Below, piece by piece: positions 52,331 through 60,471 of a stretch of DNA of 64,000 bases. The first letter of the stretch is position 1. Each line of letters starts with the position of its first letter. Location of the stretch: the NCBI GenBank assembly GCA_013215375.1, contig JABSRB010000017.1, forward strand, positions 1-64,000. The letters run 5' to 3'. The position numbers and the translations under genes were made by a program. The notes beneath the pieces are model-generated. The model was not told the DNA's origin and ran no database searches. It saw nothing but the letters and a program-made list of their open reading frames with translations. The DNA is from Oceanospirillaceae bacterium. GTDB taxonomy: Bacteria > Pseudomonadota > Gammaproteobacteria > Pseudomonadales > Balneatricaceae.

Positions 52331-54616
52331 GTGGGTGTAAAAAAAGGTCTTGGCTTAGTTGGCTTTGTATTGCTAGTACCGCTATTAATACTGCTGTGTT
52401 TAGATGTTTATTACCCGGTTAAAGCCAAGTTTTCAGCCAGTACCGTAGTGCTCGCTGAGGATGGGGAAGTGCTAAGAGCGTTTAGTAATGCCCAGCAGCA
52501 ATGGCGTTACCCTATTGATAATGATCAAGTGCCTGCGCATTATTTGGATTTATTACTAGGCTACGAGGACCGCTGGTTCTACTGGCACTTAGGGGTGAAT
52601 CCCGCTGCAATATTGCGCGCCGCTTGGCAAAATTGGCGAGCGGGAAGCATTGTCTCTGGTGGATCAACGCTGACCATGCAAGTAGCGCGTCTGATGCATC
52701 CGCACTCGCGGACACTGCAAGGTAAAGTGCAACAATTACTGCGTGCGCTGCAGCTCGAATGGCATTACAGCAAAGCGCAGATACTCAATTTCTACCTTAA
52801 TCTGGCGCCCTTTGGCGGTACTTTAATTGGCGTGCAGGCCGCCAGCATCAGTTACTTTGATAAACCTTTAGCGCAGCTCAGTGATGCAGAGGCTGCACTG
52901 CTGGCTGTGTTGCCCCAAGCACCGAGTCGATGGCATCCCAATCGACATCCACAAGCGGCCCGAAAAGCCCGCGATAAAGTACTGCAACGCATGCAAGCGT
53001 TAAATATATGGCCCCATGAACGGGTCCAAGATGCCCAGCGCGAACCCATCTTCTCGCTCACTCAAAACACGCCAATGAATGCGCCGCTATTGGCCAGAAG
53101 GCTCAAGCGCCAATGTCCGGATTGCGAGACCATCAAAACGCTGATTAACTTGGAAATGCAGCAGCAGTTAGAGGCGCTGGTGGTCGACTATATCAGCCCA
53201 ATGGCGCAGGGGTTGTCGGTGGCGCTCATAGTGATGGAAAATAGTAGCGGTGCCGTGCGCAGTTATTTGGGCTCGGCCGATTTCTTAAATAATCAGCGCT
53301 TTGGTCACGTCGATATGATCCAGGCAGTGCGCTCACCGGGCTCTACCTTAAAGCCTTTTTTGTACGCGCAGGCTATTGATAGGGGGCTTATACATTCACA
53401 GTCGCTACTGCAAGATGCGCCTCGTGATACGCAAGCTTATCGTCCGAAAAATTTCAGTGGTGGCTTCAACGGACCGGTTAGTGTCACCCAGGCACTACAG
53501 CGCTCTTTGAATATTCCCGCGGTGCAAGTACTGGAACAGCTTGATCCCGCCTATTTCGCTGCGAAATTACAATCCGCAGGATTAAAACTTTACTGGCCAA
53601 CCACAGCGGGAGCCAATATATCGATGATCTTGGGCGGAGTGGGCACCAAACTTGAGCATTTAGTGGCAGCTTACTCGTCATTGGCCAGGTCGGGTATTGC
53701 CATTAAAGCGCGCTTTCAACCGACAGATGCGGTGGTTGAACGGCACATGCTCAGTGCGGGAGCTGCGTGGATTACCTGGAAGATGTTAGCCATTCACCCG
53801 GTAAAAACGGCTCGCAGTCAATACATCGATAGCAATTGGCCACTGGCCTGGAAAACCGGTACTAGTTATGGTTATCGCGAGGCATGGGCGCTGGGGGTGA
53901 GCAAAAAATGGAGTATTGGGGTCTGGGTCGGTAGACCCGATGCCAGTGGCTCGGTGGGTATCTCGGGGCGAAAAACAGCGGCGCCGCTGCTATTTAAGGC
54001 CTTTAAAGCGATAGCTGATAAAGGAGTCATTGCACGGCCTGCATCGGTGGGCAAAGCTACCATTTGCTGGCCATTGGGCAGCAGTGAGCTCGCCACAGAA
54101 AATGCGGGCGATAATTGTCAGCAGCGCCATATGGCTTGGATTCTAGAGGAAACGATACCGCCAACTCTCTCGCGGTGGCCGTTGAAAAAAACATTATGGC
54201 ACAACGAGGCTGGGCAGCGGGTCAATCCAAGTTGCGAGGGGGCACTGTTGTACAGCAAACAATTGGCGTTGTGGCCACTGACGCTAGAGCCATGGATAAC
54301 ACCGCGTTGGCGCAGAAAAGCCCGGCTGGGTAACATTGCCCAACACTGTCAAATAGAAGAGGTTGAACCGCTGCTTATCAGCTCTGTTAGCGACGGCAGT
54401 ACTTATCGATATAATCCGCAGGGTTTGGAGCTAGCGTTATTAGCGAGAGGGGGTGTCGGTGATATCTCCTGGTATTTAAATGGCAGGTTTATCGGTGTTC
54501 AAGACGCGGGGAAAAGCAGTAACATTAGCCTCGTTGATCCAGGGAAATATCAATTAAGCGCGGTAGATACACAGGGGAAAAGCGATTTAGTTCAATTTAT
54601 AGTGCTTAAAAATTAA
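52331..54616 (+). CDS. pbpC: Penicillin-binding protein 1C
   Basis: 761 aa with a GTG start. N-terminal membrane helix (LGLVGFVLLVPLLILLCLDVY). GT51 glycosyltransferase domain: YEDRWFYWHLGVNP, GGSTLTMQVARL and NFYLNLAPFGG. Transpeptidase domain: SPGSTLKPF (SxxK), RSLNIPAVQV (SxN) and KTGTSYGYREAW (KTG). A C-terminal PBP1C-specific domain follows (~670-761). It polymerises and possibly crosslinks peptidoglycan at the periplasmic face. It sits 3 bp after the alpha-2-macroglobulin gene and is probably translated with it. Confidence 0.96.
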   Translation: MGVKKGLGLVGFVLLVPLLILLCLDVYYPVKAKFSASTVVLAEDGEVLRAFSNAQQQWRYPIDNDQVPAHYLDLLLGYEDRWFYWHLGVNPAAILRAAWQNWRAGSIVSGGSTLTMQVARLMHPHSRTLQGKVQQLLRALQLEWHYSKAQILNFYLNLAPFGGTLIGVQAASISYFDKPLAQLSDAEAALLAVLPQAPSRWHPNRHPQAARKARDKVLQRMQALNIWPHERVQDAQREPIFSLTQNTPMNAPLLARRLKRQCPDCETIKTLINLEMQQQLEALVVDYISPMAQGLSVALIVMENSSGAVRSYLGSADFLNNQRFGHVDMIQAVRSPGSTLKPFLYAQAIDRGLIHSQSLLQDAPRDTQAYRPKNFSGGFNGPVSVTQALQRSLNIPAVQVLEQLDPAYFAAKLQSAGLKLYWPTTAGANISMILGGVGTKLEHLVAAYSSLARSGIAIKARFQPTDAVVERHMLSAGAAWITWKMLAIHPVKTARSQYIDSNWPLAWKTGTSYGYREAWALGVSKKWSIGVWVGRPDASGSVGISGRKTAAPLLFKAFKAIADKGVIARPASVGKATICWPLGSSELATENAGDNCQQRHMAWILEETIPPTLSRWPLKKTLWHNEAGQRVNPSCEGALLYSKQLALWPLTLEPWITPRWRRKARLGNIAQHCQIEEVEPLLISSVSDGSTYRYNPQGLELALLARGGVGDISWYLNGRFIGVQDAGKSSNISLVDPGKYQLSAVDTQGKSDLVQFIVLKN

Positions 54617-54760
54617 CTTAAGATAAATATATGAGGTTTTTGTCGGTAAAATAGTGGATAATTTAACGCTGTTAAGAAAGTCCGTTGCAGTTTGTTATTT
54701 GTTCACTTCCTTTGAATAATAATTTTATTTAGCGGCCATATCGATCAAGGATCTCTATAA

Positions 54761-56020
54761 ATGATAAAAAAAATTCCATTCAAATTGTCTTTTAAGATAT
54801 TCCAATGGATGCTGGTATTAATTATAGCCTTTAGTACTTACCTTGGTTACCAATTTTATCAAGTTACTTTTCGCGCACAAATAATAGAAAATCAACGATT
54901 TTGGGTGGTTGCCCAGCTCGGCCAATATCGCTCGCGTACCGATAGCCTATCGTTCCTCTCTCGCCAATATGCAGGCAGTCTCAACCGGGATTATCTGATT
55001 AAATATAATGCTGATAAAAAAAATCAAAGTGCTTTAATTAAGCGTAATGCAAACCTAACGGATAGTATGGCTAAGCAAGTCAGCTATCCATCCACGGTCA
55101 GCAGCTATCATCCATTTTCGGTCAATGAAAGGGTACTACTCAATAGGGCTGTGTTGGCAGATATAAGGCTAAGAGAGTTAGAGAAAAGTGCATTTAATAT
55201 ATTATTGACCACAAAATCAGCCACTGAAAAAGATAAGAGTATCGAAGCAATTTTGTACTCTGGGGATTATATTCGAATTAATTTAGAAATAATGACCTTA
55301 ATAAATAAACTTCTAGAGTCGGTAAATAAAAGGTTTCAGGCAAAAGTAGGGGAGATGGAAATTGAAAGGGCGGGGTTAGTTTATACCATCCCCTCTATAT
55401 TGGCGGTCAATCTTATTTTATTATTGGTCTCATTTCTATTTATAAATAAACGCATGAATAACTATCACCGTGAATTAAAAAACTTAACGGTAAAAGATTT
55501 TTTAACCGGTGTACACAATAGAAAGTACTTAATGGAAACGGGACCATTATTGCTGTCATTGAATAACCGTGAGCAGAGTTTGGCGGCGGTGCTGATGTTG
55601 GATATAGACAATTTTAAATTGATCAATGATCACTATGGTCACGACGCTGGCGATGAAGTGCTGATTTCATTTAGTCATGCCGTTTCGGCTAGATTGCGCA
55701 AAGGAGATATTTTTTCTCGCTTTGGTGGGGAGGAATTTGTATTGATGCTTAATAAGGTTACGCGTGCTGATGCTGAAAACTTCGCTAATGAACTGCGAGA
55801 AATGTTGGCCGCTCATCAAGTGCCGACCGATCACGGAGAGATAAAATACACAGTGAGTATAGGCGTGGTGATGAGTAATGATGCAAGCAGTTTGAACTCC
55901 CTGCTAAAACGTGCCGATAAAGCGCTCTATCAAGCCAAGCGTGCTGGGCGAAATAAAGTGGTGATGATTAAGAAAGAAAGGTTCTCAGCGGCTTTATCAG
56001 CGAGAGTACACGGCGCCTAG
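54761..56020 (+). CDS. Membrane GGDEF diguanylate cyclase
   Basis: 419 aa. Helix ~10-30, a periplasmic helical region (~35-205) and a second helix (~210-230), then the GGDEF domain: KDFLTGVHNRKYLME, LDIDNFKLINDHYGHDAGDEVL, RFGGEEF, and ADKALYQAKRAGRNKV. The RKGD I-site is present. The periplasmic part is a four-helix type without a recognised ligand motif. It is the fourth stand-alone GGDEF cyclase of the window. Confidence 0.92.
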   Translation: MIKKIPFKLSFKIFQWMLVLIIAFSTYLGYQFYQVTFRAQIIENQRFWVVAQLGQYRSRTDSLSFLSRQYAGSLNRDYLIKYNADKKNQSALIKRNANLTDSMAKQVSYPSTVSSYHPFSVNERVLLNRAVLADIRLRELEKSAFNILLTTKSATEKDKSIEAILYSGDYIRINLEIMTLINKLLESVNKRFQAKVGEMEIERAGLVYTIPSILAVNLILLLVSFLFINKRMNNYHRELKNLTVKDFLTGVHNRKYLMETGPLLLSLNNREQSLAAVLMLDIDNFKLINDHYGHDAGDEVLISFSHAVSARLRKGDIFSRFGGEEFVLMLNKVTRADAENFANELREMLAAHQVPTDHGEIKYTVSIGVVMSNDASSLNSLLKRADKALYQAKRAGRNKVVMIKKERFSAALSARVHGA

Positions 56021-56024
56021 AAGT

Positions 56025-56174
56025 CTGTCCGAGAACAGACTAATCTACTGCGACCAAGTCTATTTGGTTAAAATTAACGTTAAATTTCGTTAAATAGCAC
56101 GCTATTCGCCTCAAATTACCGCAAGTTTTTCCTCAAATAGTCTTGCTCTCGCTACGATCGCTATTCTCGGACAG
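56025..56174. repeat. 150-bp element with 11-bp terminal inverted repeats
   Basis: CTGTCCGAGAA (56025-56035) and TTCTCGGACAG (56164-56174) are perfect inverted ends around an AT-rich middle. The left end also forms its own hairpin (AGTCTGT...ACAGACT). It sits in the intergenic space before nth. Size and ends resemble a small palindromic interspersed repeat; no other copy lies in the window. Confidence 0.5.
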
Positions 56175-56228
56175 CCTCCTTGTTTAGGGTTATAATGCTG
56201 AAAAATTTAACCCTGCATCGAGCCTGAT

Positions 56229-56882
56229 ATGCTGAAAAAAGAACGCGCTGCTTTTATAGATCAACGTTTACAATCTCTATATCCCAATCCGCCTATTCCG
56301 CTAGATCACACCGATTCATATAGTTTATTGGTTGCTGTATTACTCAGTGCTCAGTGCACGGATGCGCGGGTAAATACCGTAACACCGGCTTTATTTAAGC
56401 TAGCCAAAACACCGCAGAAGATGGCAGGCGTCGCTGTAGAGGAAATAAAAGCGATTATCAGACCCTGCGGATTATCACCGCAAAAGTCCAAGGCGATCAG
56501 TGTGCTTTCCAAGATGTTGGTTGATCTGCATGGGGGAGAAGTGCCCGATAATTTTGCAGATTTAGAAGCGTTACCAGGGGTTGGTCACAAAACAGCCTCA
56601 GTAGTGATGAGCCAAGCATTTGGCCATCCTGCGTTTGCCGTTGATACACACATCCACCGTTTAGCGCAGCGCTGGGGATTAACTAATGGCAAAAACGTGC
56701 AGCAGACTGAGGCGGATTTAAAAAAACTCTTTCCTAAAGATCGTTGGGTCGATATCCATTTACAATTTATTTATTATGCTCGTGAGCACTGTCAGGCCCG
56801 TAATTGCTTTGGCTTGGAGTGCGAGATTTGCAGTACTTGTTATCCCAAGCGAGTGAATAAGAAGATAGTGCTGAAGCCGTAA
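56229..56882 (+). CDS. nth: Endonuclease III-like DNA glycosylase
   Basis: 217 aa. HhH-GPD fold with LLSAQCTDARVN, LPGVGHKTASVV (catalytic Lys) and AVDTHIHRLAQR (catalytic Asp). It removes oxidised pyrimidines and nicks abasic DNA. The C-terminal Cys cluster CQARNCFGLECEICSTC does not fit the usual C-x6-C-x2-C-x5-C of the iron-sulphur loop: cysteines fall at relative positions 1, 6, 11, 14 and 17. The cluster may still form with different ligands. It is not next to rsx genes, unlike many gammaproteobacteria. Confidence 0.9.
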   Translation: MLKKERAAFIDQRLQSLYPNPPIPLDHTDSYSLLVAVLLSAQCTDARVNTVTPALFKLAKTPQKMAGVAVEEIKAIIRPCGLSPQKSKAISVLSKMLVDLHGGEVPDNFADLEALPGVGHKTASVVMSQAFGHPAFAVDTHIHRLAQRWGLTNGKNVQQTEADLKKLFPKDRWVDIHLQFIYYAREHCQARNCFGLECEICSTCYPKRVNKKIVLKP

Positions 56883-56886
56883 GGGA

Positions 56887-56921
56887 AAGTCATAAGTCAT
56901 AAGTCATAAGTCATAAGTCGT
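56887..56921. repeat. Heptamer tandem array AAGTCAT x5
   Basis: Four exact AAGTCAT units plus one AAGTCGT, immediately after the nth stop codon. Confidence 0.9.
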
Positions 56922-56966
56922 AAGATTAAAGACTTTTTCACCACAGAGGACACGGAGGCGCTGCGT

Positions 56967-57000
56967 TACACAGAGAAAACATAAGACCTTTCTCTGTGTA
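56967..57000. terminator. 12-bp perfect hairpin between nth and mgsA
   Basis: TACACAGAGAAA (56967-56978), a 10-base loop, TTTCTCTGTGTA (56989-57000). A related CACAGAGGACACGG segment lies just upstream. There is no T-tract. It could weakly terminate nth transcription or be a dispersed repeat. Confidence 0.55.
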
Positions 57001-57090
57001 TTGGGGGCATCTACGGTAAATAAAAAGGTCAGAGCAACAGGGTTAATTAGTTAGAAAAATCTTGTACAGCCGATTAATTTGGTGTGAACC

Positions 57091-57192
57091 GACTAAAGAC
57101 TAAAGACTAAAGACTAAAGACTAAAGACTAAAGACTAAAGACTAAAGACTAAAGACTAAAGACTAAAGACTAAAGACTAAAGACTAAAGACT
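57091..57192. repeat. Heptamer tandem array GACTAAA x14
   Basis: Fourteen exact GACTAAA units (57091-57188) followed by a partial GACT, ending 4 bp before the mgsA stop codon. The perfection indicates recent slippage and probable length variation between strains. It is not a CRISPR: the unit is 7 bp and there are no spacers. Confidence 0.95.
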
Positions 57193-57195
57193 TCC

Positions 57196-57654
57196 CTAAA
57201 CCCTACTGTCTAAATAACTTTGATAATCAGGCACTAAATATTCATAGTCGCTTTCTATTAGCGGACTGCTGAACATGAAATCTGCCGAGGATGGAGTGCA
57301 GGCGACGGGGATGTTCCACACCGCGGCGAGGCGCAGTAGTGCTTTAATATCGGGATCGTGCGGTTGCGGGGAGAGTGGGTCCCAGAAAAACACTAAGATG
57401 TCGATATTGGCACTGGAGATATCGGCGCCGATTTGCTGATCGCCACCCATAGGGCCGCTGAGGTAACGTTTTATCTCACTTCCCAGCGCCTTTTCTAACA
57501 GTGCGCCGGTAGTGCCAGTGGCCACTAAATTGTGTTTCGAAAGTTGCTGCTGGCGAGCTTTACACCAGTTAATCAAAGTATCTTTCATGTTGTCATGTGC
57601 GACCAGCGCAATCGTTTTGGAGCTGCGCATCTGGCGTGCTACTTTGGCTTGCAT
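57196..57654 (-). CDS. mgsA: Methylglyoxal synthase
   Basis: 152 aa from the ATG at 57654 (MQAKVARQMRSSKTIALVAHD), the family length; upstream in-frame starts at 57669 and 57723 would give a long N-terminal extension. Motifs: VAHDNMK, ATGTTGALLEKALG, LSGPMGGDQQIGA, FFWDPLSPQPHDPDIKALLRLA and WNIPVAC. It converts dihydroxyacetone phosphate to methylglyoxal plus phosphate, a glycolytic bypass under phosphate limitation. Dihydroxyacetone phosphate is also an end product of tetronate breakdown by the adjacent otn genes. Confidence 0.95.
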   Translation of the reverse strand: MQAKVARQMRSSKTIALVAHDNMKDTLINWCKARQQQLSKHNLVATGTTGALLEKALGSEIKRYLSGPMGGDQQIGADISSANIDILVFFWDPLSPQPHDPDIKALLRLAAVWNIPVACTPSSADFMFSSPLIESDYEYLVPDYQSYLDSRV

Positions 57655-57728
57655 AGAGTGATCTCTCATATCGCGATTGTAAGTTAAGTTCTGACACAAT
57701 AGCGGATATTTAGCATACAACAAAGTTT

Positions 57729-58373
57729 TTACTCCGCTAACTTGTGACCATATTTTACTAACAATTCATTAACCTTTTGTGACGGGATATCTCGACACTG
57801 TTGGTTTTTTAGAATAATCGTCAATTTTGCGCTTTCCTCAAGCTCTTCAATAGCATACATAGCACTGGCTAAAGTAGCGGCGGAAACGATTGGGCCGTGA
57901 TTTTCCATCAATACCCCGGCGGTAGATGCGGTGACAGCCTGAACGGCATCTGCAAGCTCTTGATCGCCGGGTGAAAAGTAGGGGACTCTGGCAACATGGC
58001 CCAAGCGTATATATAAATAAGGGGTCAAAGGGGGGAATAGCTCAGTTTCAGGTACATCTAAGCAGGAAAGTGCCGTAGCATAGGTGCTGTGTAAATGTAC
58101 TACCGCATGGTCTTGGGGGCGTTGATCGTAGAATGCTTTGTGTAGAGCAAATTCCTTGGAGGGCTTCTCGCCGCTAAGCCAATTGCCCTCTTTGTCCAAT
58201 ACCGATAATTCATGTAACTCTAAAAAACCAATGCAAGAATTAGTCGGTGAAATTATAAAACCGGTTGCAGTGCGCACGCTTATGTTGGCTGAGGCGCCAC
58301 CGGTCAAACCCCGCTCAAACATGGAGCGTCCGTAGCGTTGCATTTCTGTCTTGGCCTGTTGTTCGTTATACAT
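57729..58373 (-). CDS. otnC: 3-oxo-tetronate 4-phosphate decarboxylase (class II aldolase family)
   Basis: 214 aa from the ATG at 58373; a GTG at 58388 overlapping otnK is the alternative. Class II aldolase/adducin fold: GRSMFERGLTGGASANISVRT, VVHLHSTYATALSCL (metal His ligands) and VLMENHGPIVSAATLASAMYAIEELEESAKL. The length matches OtnC/YgbL (about 212 aa). It decarboxylates 3-oxo-tetronate 4-phosphate to dihydroxyacetone phosphate and CO2. It directly follows otnK. Confidence 0.88.
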   Translation of the reverse strand: MYNEQQAKTEMQRYGRSMFERGLTGGASANISVRTATGFIISPTNSCIGFLELHELSVLDKEGNWLSGEKPSKEFALHKAFYDQRPQDHAVVHLHSTYATALSCLDVPETELFPPLTPYLYIRLGHVARVPYFSPGDQELADAVQAVTASTAGVLMENHGPIVSAATLASAMYAIEELEESAKLTIILKNQQCRDIPSQKVNELLVKYGHKLAE

Positions 58374-58377
58374 AGTA

Positions 58378-59652
58378 TTAAATTCCACGGGTATCGGTAT
58401 TCATTATATTTAGCGCTTTAATGAAAAAGTCGGCATCACCAAAATTTCCTGATTTCAGGCTCAGAAGTAGCTCTGGGGTATTCCTAGGCTGTATCACCGG
58501 CACGCCTGGAGCGATCGAGGGGCCTACAAAAAATTGTTTTAAATCTAGTGCTTGAGTCACTGCGCCGGAGGTTTCTCCCCCTGCGATAATTAAGCGCTGA
58601 ATACCATTTTTCACGGCCTTTTGCGCTATTTCTGCAAAGTTTTTTTCGATAAGTGCCGCTAAATCTGCACCTAAGGTGTCTTGTAGCTCGCTAACTTTAG
58701 CGGGATCATCTGAGCTGTAAATTAGGCAAGGTTTTCCCTGCTGCTGTTGTATCCACTGCCAAATAGTGTCGCTGTTGATATCACCCTTAAATAACGCAGT
58801 CGGGTCAACTTGATAACAGGCATGTGTCTTGGCAAACACCTTAACTTGCTCGCGGGTCGCCACTGAACAGCTGCCGGCAATCACCAATGTAGGCGCACTA
58901 CCTGAGAACATGGATGACGTTTGCTCGGTGTTATTAGCTTGAGCGTGTATCCTAGCCAGTGGCTCAGCAAGGCCGGAACTGCCACTTAAAAATGGATAAT
59001 CTGCAAACGCCTGCACAATAGTATCGGCGTGAGCATCATTGAAATGATCGACCACCAAATATTGGAACCCCGGATAGTCTTGCAACTGCATTTTAATACT
59101 CTGGGAGCCTTGATCTAAGGTGTGATGAGTAATATTAAACGCCTTTCCCTGTCCCTGTTGTTCAATTAAGGACATCAGATTGGATTCCTTCATCGGTGTT
59201 AATGGGTGCGAGCGCATACTGGAGTGCTCAATAGGAACGCCGTTAACAAATAAGTGGCCTAGATAGACAGTGCGACCATTAACCGGCAATGCCGGTGAAA
59301 TGATGACATTATCCATATCAAGGGTTTTAAGCACCGCATCGATCACCGGCCCAATGTTGCCATCACTAGTGGAGTCGAAGGTTGAGCAATATTTAAAGTA
59401 GAGTTGTTTTGCCTGTAGCGTATTGTAAAGCCAGTCAAAACAGGCCAGCGATTGTGACACTGCTTGGGCTACTGTTATTGTTCGTGATTTTAAGGCGATA
59501 ACCAGCGCTTGGGTGTCTGGGTCAGGCCGCCAATCTTTGGCGGGGATGCCATCACACATTTCGGTTTTAAGGCCGCCTTTTACCAAAAAAGAAGCCATAT
59601 CACTGGCTCCAGTGAAATCATCAGCTACACAGCCGATGCATAATTGCGACAT
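58378..59652 (-). CDS. otnK: 3-oxo-tetronate kinase (DUF1537 family)
   Basis: 424 aa from the ATG at 59652, preceded by CGGAG; an upstream frame to 59715 lies within the promoter. Four-carbon acid sugar kinase signature: GCVADDFTGASDMASFLVKGGL at the N-terminus, then FKYCSTFDSTSDGNIGPV, and SGSSGLAEPLARIH. The C-terminal nucleotide domain has VIAGSCSVATREQV, LIIAGGETSGAV and GPSIAPGVPV. It phosphorylates 3-oxo-tetronate. The D-erythronate or L-threonate dehydrogenase that would feed it is not in the window. Confidence 0.92.
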   Translation of the reverse strand: MSQLCIGCVADDFTGASDMASFLVKGGLKTEMCDGIPAKDWRPDPDTQALVIALKSRTITVAQAVSQSLACFDWLYNTLQAKQLYFKYCSTFDSTSDGNIGPVIDAVLKTLDMDNVIISPALPVNGRTVYLGHLFVNGVPIEHSSMRSHPLTPMKESNLMSLIEQQGQGKAFNITHHTLDQGSQSIKMQLQDYPGFQYLVVDHFNDAHADTIVQAFADYPFLSGSSGLAEPLARIHAQANNTEQTSSMFSGSAPTLVIAGSCSVATREQVKVFAKTHACYQVDPTALFKGDINSDTIWQWIQQQQGKPCLIYSSDDPAKVSELQDTLGADLAALIEKNFAEIAQKAVKNGIQRLIIAGGETSGAVTQALDLKQFFVGPSIAPGVPVIQPRNTPELLLSLKSGNFGDADFFIKALNIMNTDTRGI

Positions 59653-59691
59653 GGGAATACTCCGTATATGGTATAATATTAACTTAAGTGC

Positions 59692-59705
59692 TAATGTATA
59701 CGTTA
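59692..59705. promoter_or_regulatory. Predicted GntR operator, otnK/gntR divergent promoter
   Basis: TAATGTATACGTTA, whose reverse complement TAACGTATACATTA occurs exactly at 61731-61744 in front of dctP. The centre GTATAC is palindromic. It overlaps a possible otnK -35 (TATACA, 16 bp before TATTAT on the minus strand) and a TATAAA that may be the gntR -10, so a bound regulator could block both. Confidence 0.75.
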
Positions 59706-59754
59706 TAAAATACATAATGTGATTTTATAAAGCAACACCAAAGGGATAGCGATA

Positions 59755-60411
59755 GTGACAAAAAAGAATAAACTCTCTAGCCAAGTGTTCCTGAAGTTAC
59801 GGCGGATGGTGTTAGACAATGAATTAAAAGTAGGCAGCTATTACCTGGAACAGGAGCTTGCTGAGCAATTAGGTGCTTCGCGAACGCCACTGCGCGAGGC
59901 AGCAATTCGTTTAGAGCAGGAAGGTTTATTGGAAATAGTACCTAGGCGCGGTATTTTTATCAAACCTATTCTAGCGCCGGAAATGTCCGAAATTTACCAA
60001 GTATTATCTTGGTTAGAAACGGCCGCTATTACTATCGCCTGCCAGCAGCCGGTAAAAGCCAGTAAAATTGCTGAGCTTGAGGCCGTTGCCGATAATATGA
60101 TCAAAGCTCTAGAAAACAACGATCTGGATACTTGGGCAGAGAACGATACCCGCTTTCATCAAATATTGGTGGGTCTGTCTAACAATTCAGAGTTGATTCG
60201 CCTAGTGAATAGTTACTGGGAGAAAACCAACCGCGCGCGGATGTTAACCTTGCGTATTCGCAACCCGCCAGTACGCTCTTCCCAAGAGCACAGCCAAGTG
60301 ATAGAGGCCCTAAAAAAGGGTGATGTGGAAGCTGCCGTTAAGATTAACAGCCAGCATAGATCAAGGGCTTCAGGCGAACTGACGGATCTTCTTGAAGTAT
60401 TAAACCCTTAA
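59755..60411 (+). CDS. GntR family regulator, FCD subfamily
   Basis: 218 aa with a GTG start after AAGGGAT. N-terminal winged HTH (VFLKLRRMVLDNELKVGSYYLEQELAEQLGASRTPLREAAIRLEQEGLLEIVPRRGIFI). A helical FCD ligand domain follows, with the metal-binding pattern D.RFHQILVGLSNN and a later H of SSQEHSQVIEALKKGD. FCD regulators usually sense a sugar acid. It is divergent from otnK, and the shared 14-bp site suggests it controls both otnKC and dctPQM. Confidence 0.92.
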   Translation: MTKKNKLSSQVFLKLRRMVLDNELKVGSYYLEQELAEQLGASRTPLREAAIRLEQEGLLEIVPRRGIFIKPILAPEMSEIYQVLSWLETAAITIACQQPVKASKIAELEAVADNMIKALENNDLDTWAENDTRFHQILVGLSNNSELIRLVNSYWEKTNRARMLTLRIRNPPVRSSQEHSQVIEALKKGDVEAAVKINSQHRSRASGELTDLLEVLNP

Positions 60412-60471
60412 CAGCCGGTTGGGAGAGAGGCCGCTAGGGAATGGCAGGACTCTGATTGCTATCCTATCCGA

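Noticed and set aside
57091-57192. Possible CRISPR array
   Set aside because: The unit is only 7 bp with no spacers; it is a simple tandem repeat.
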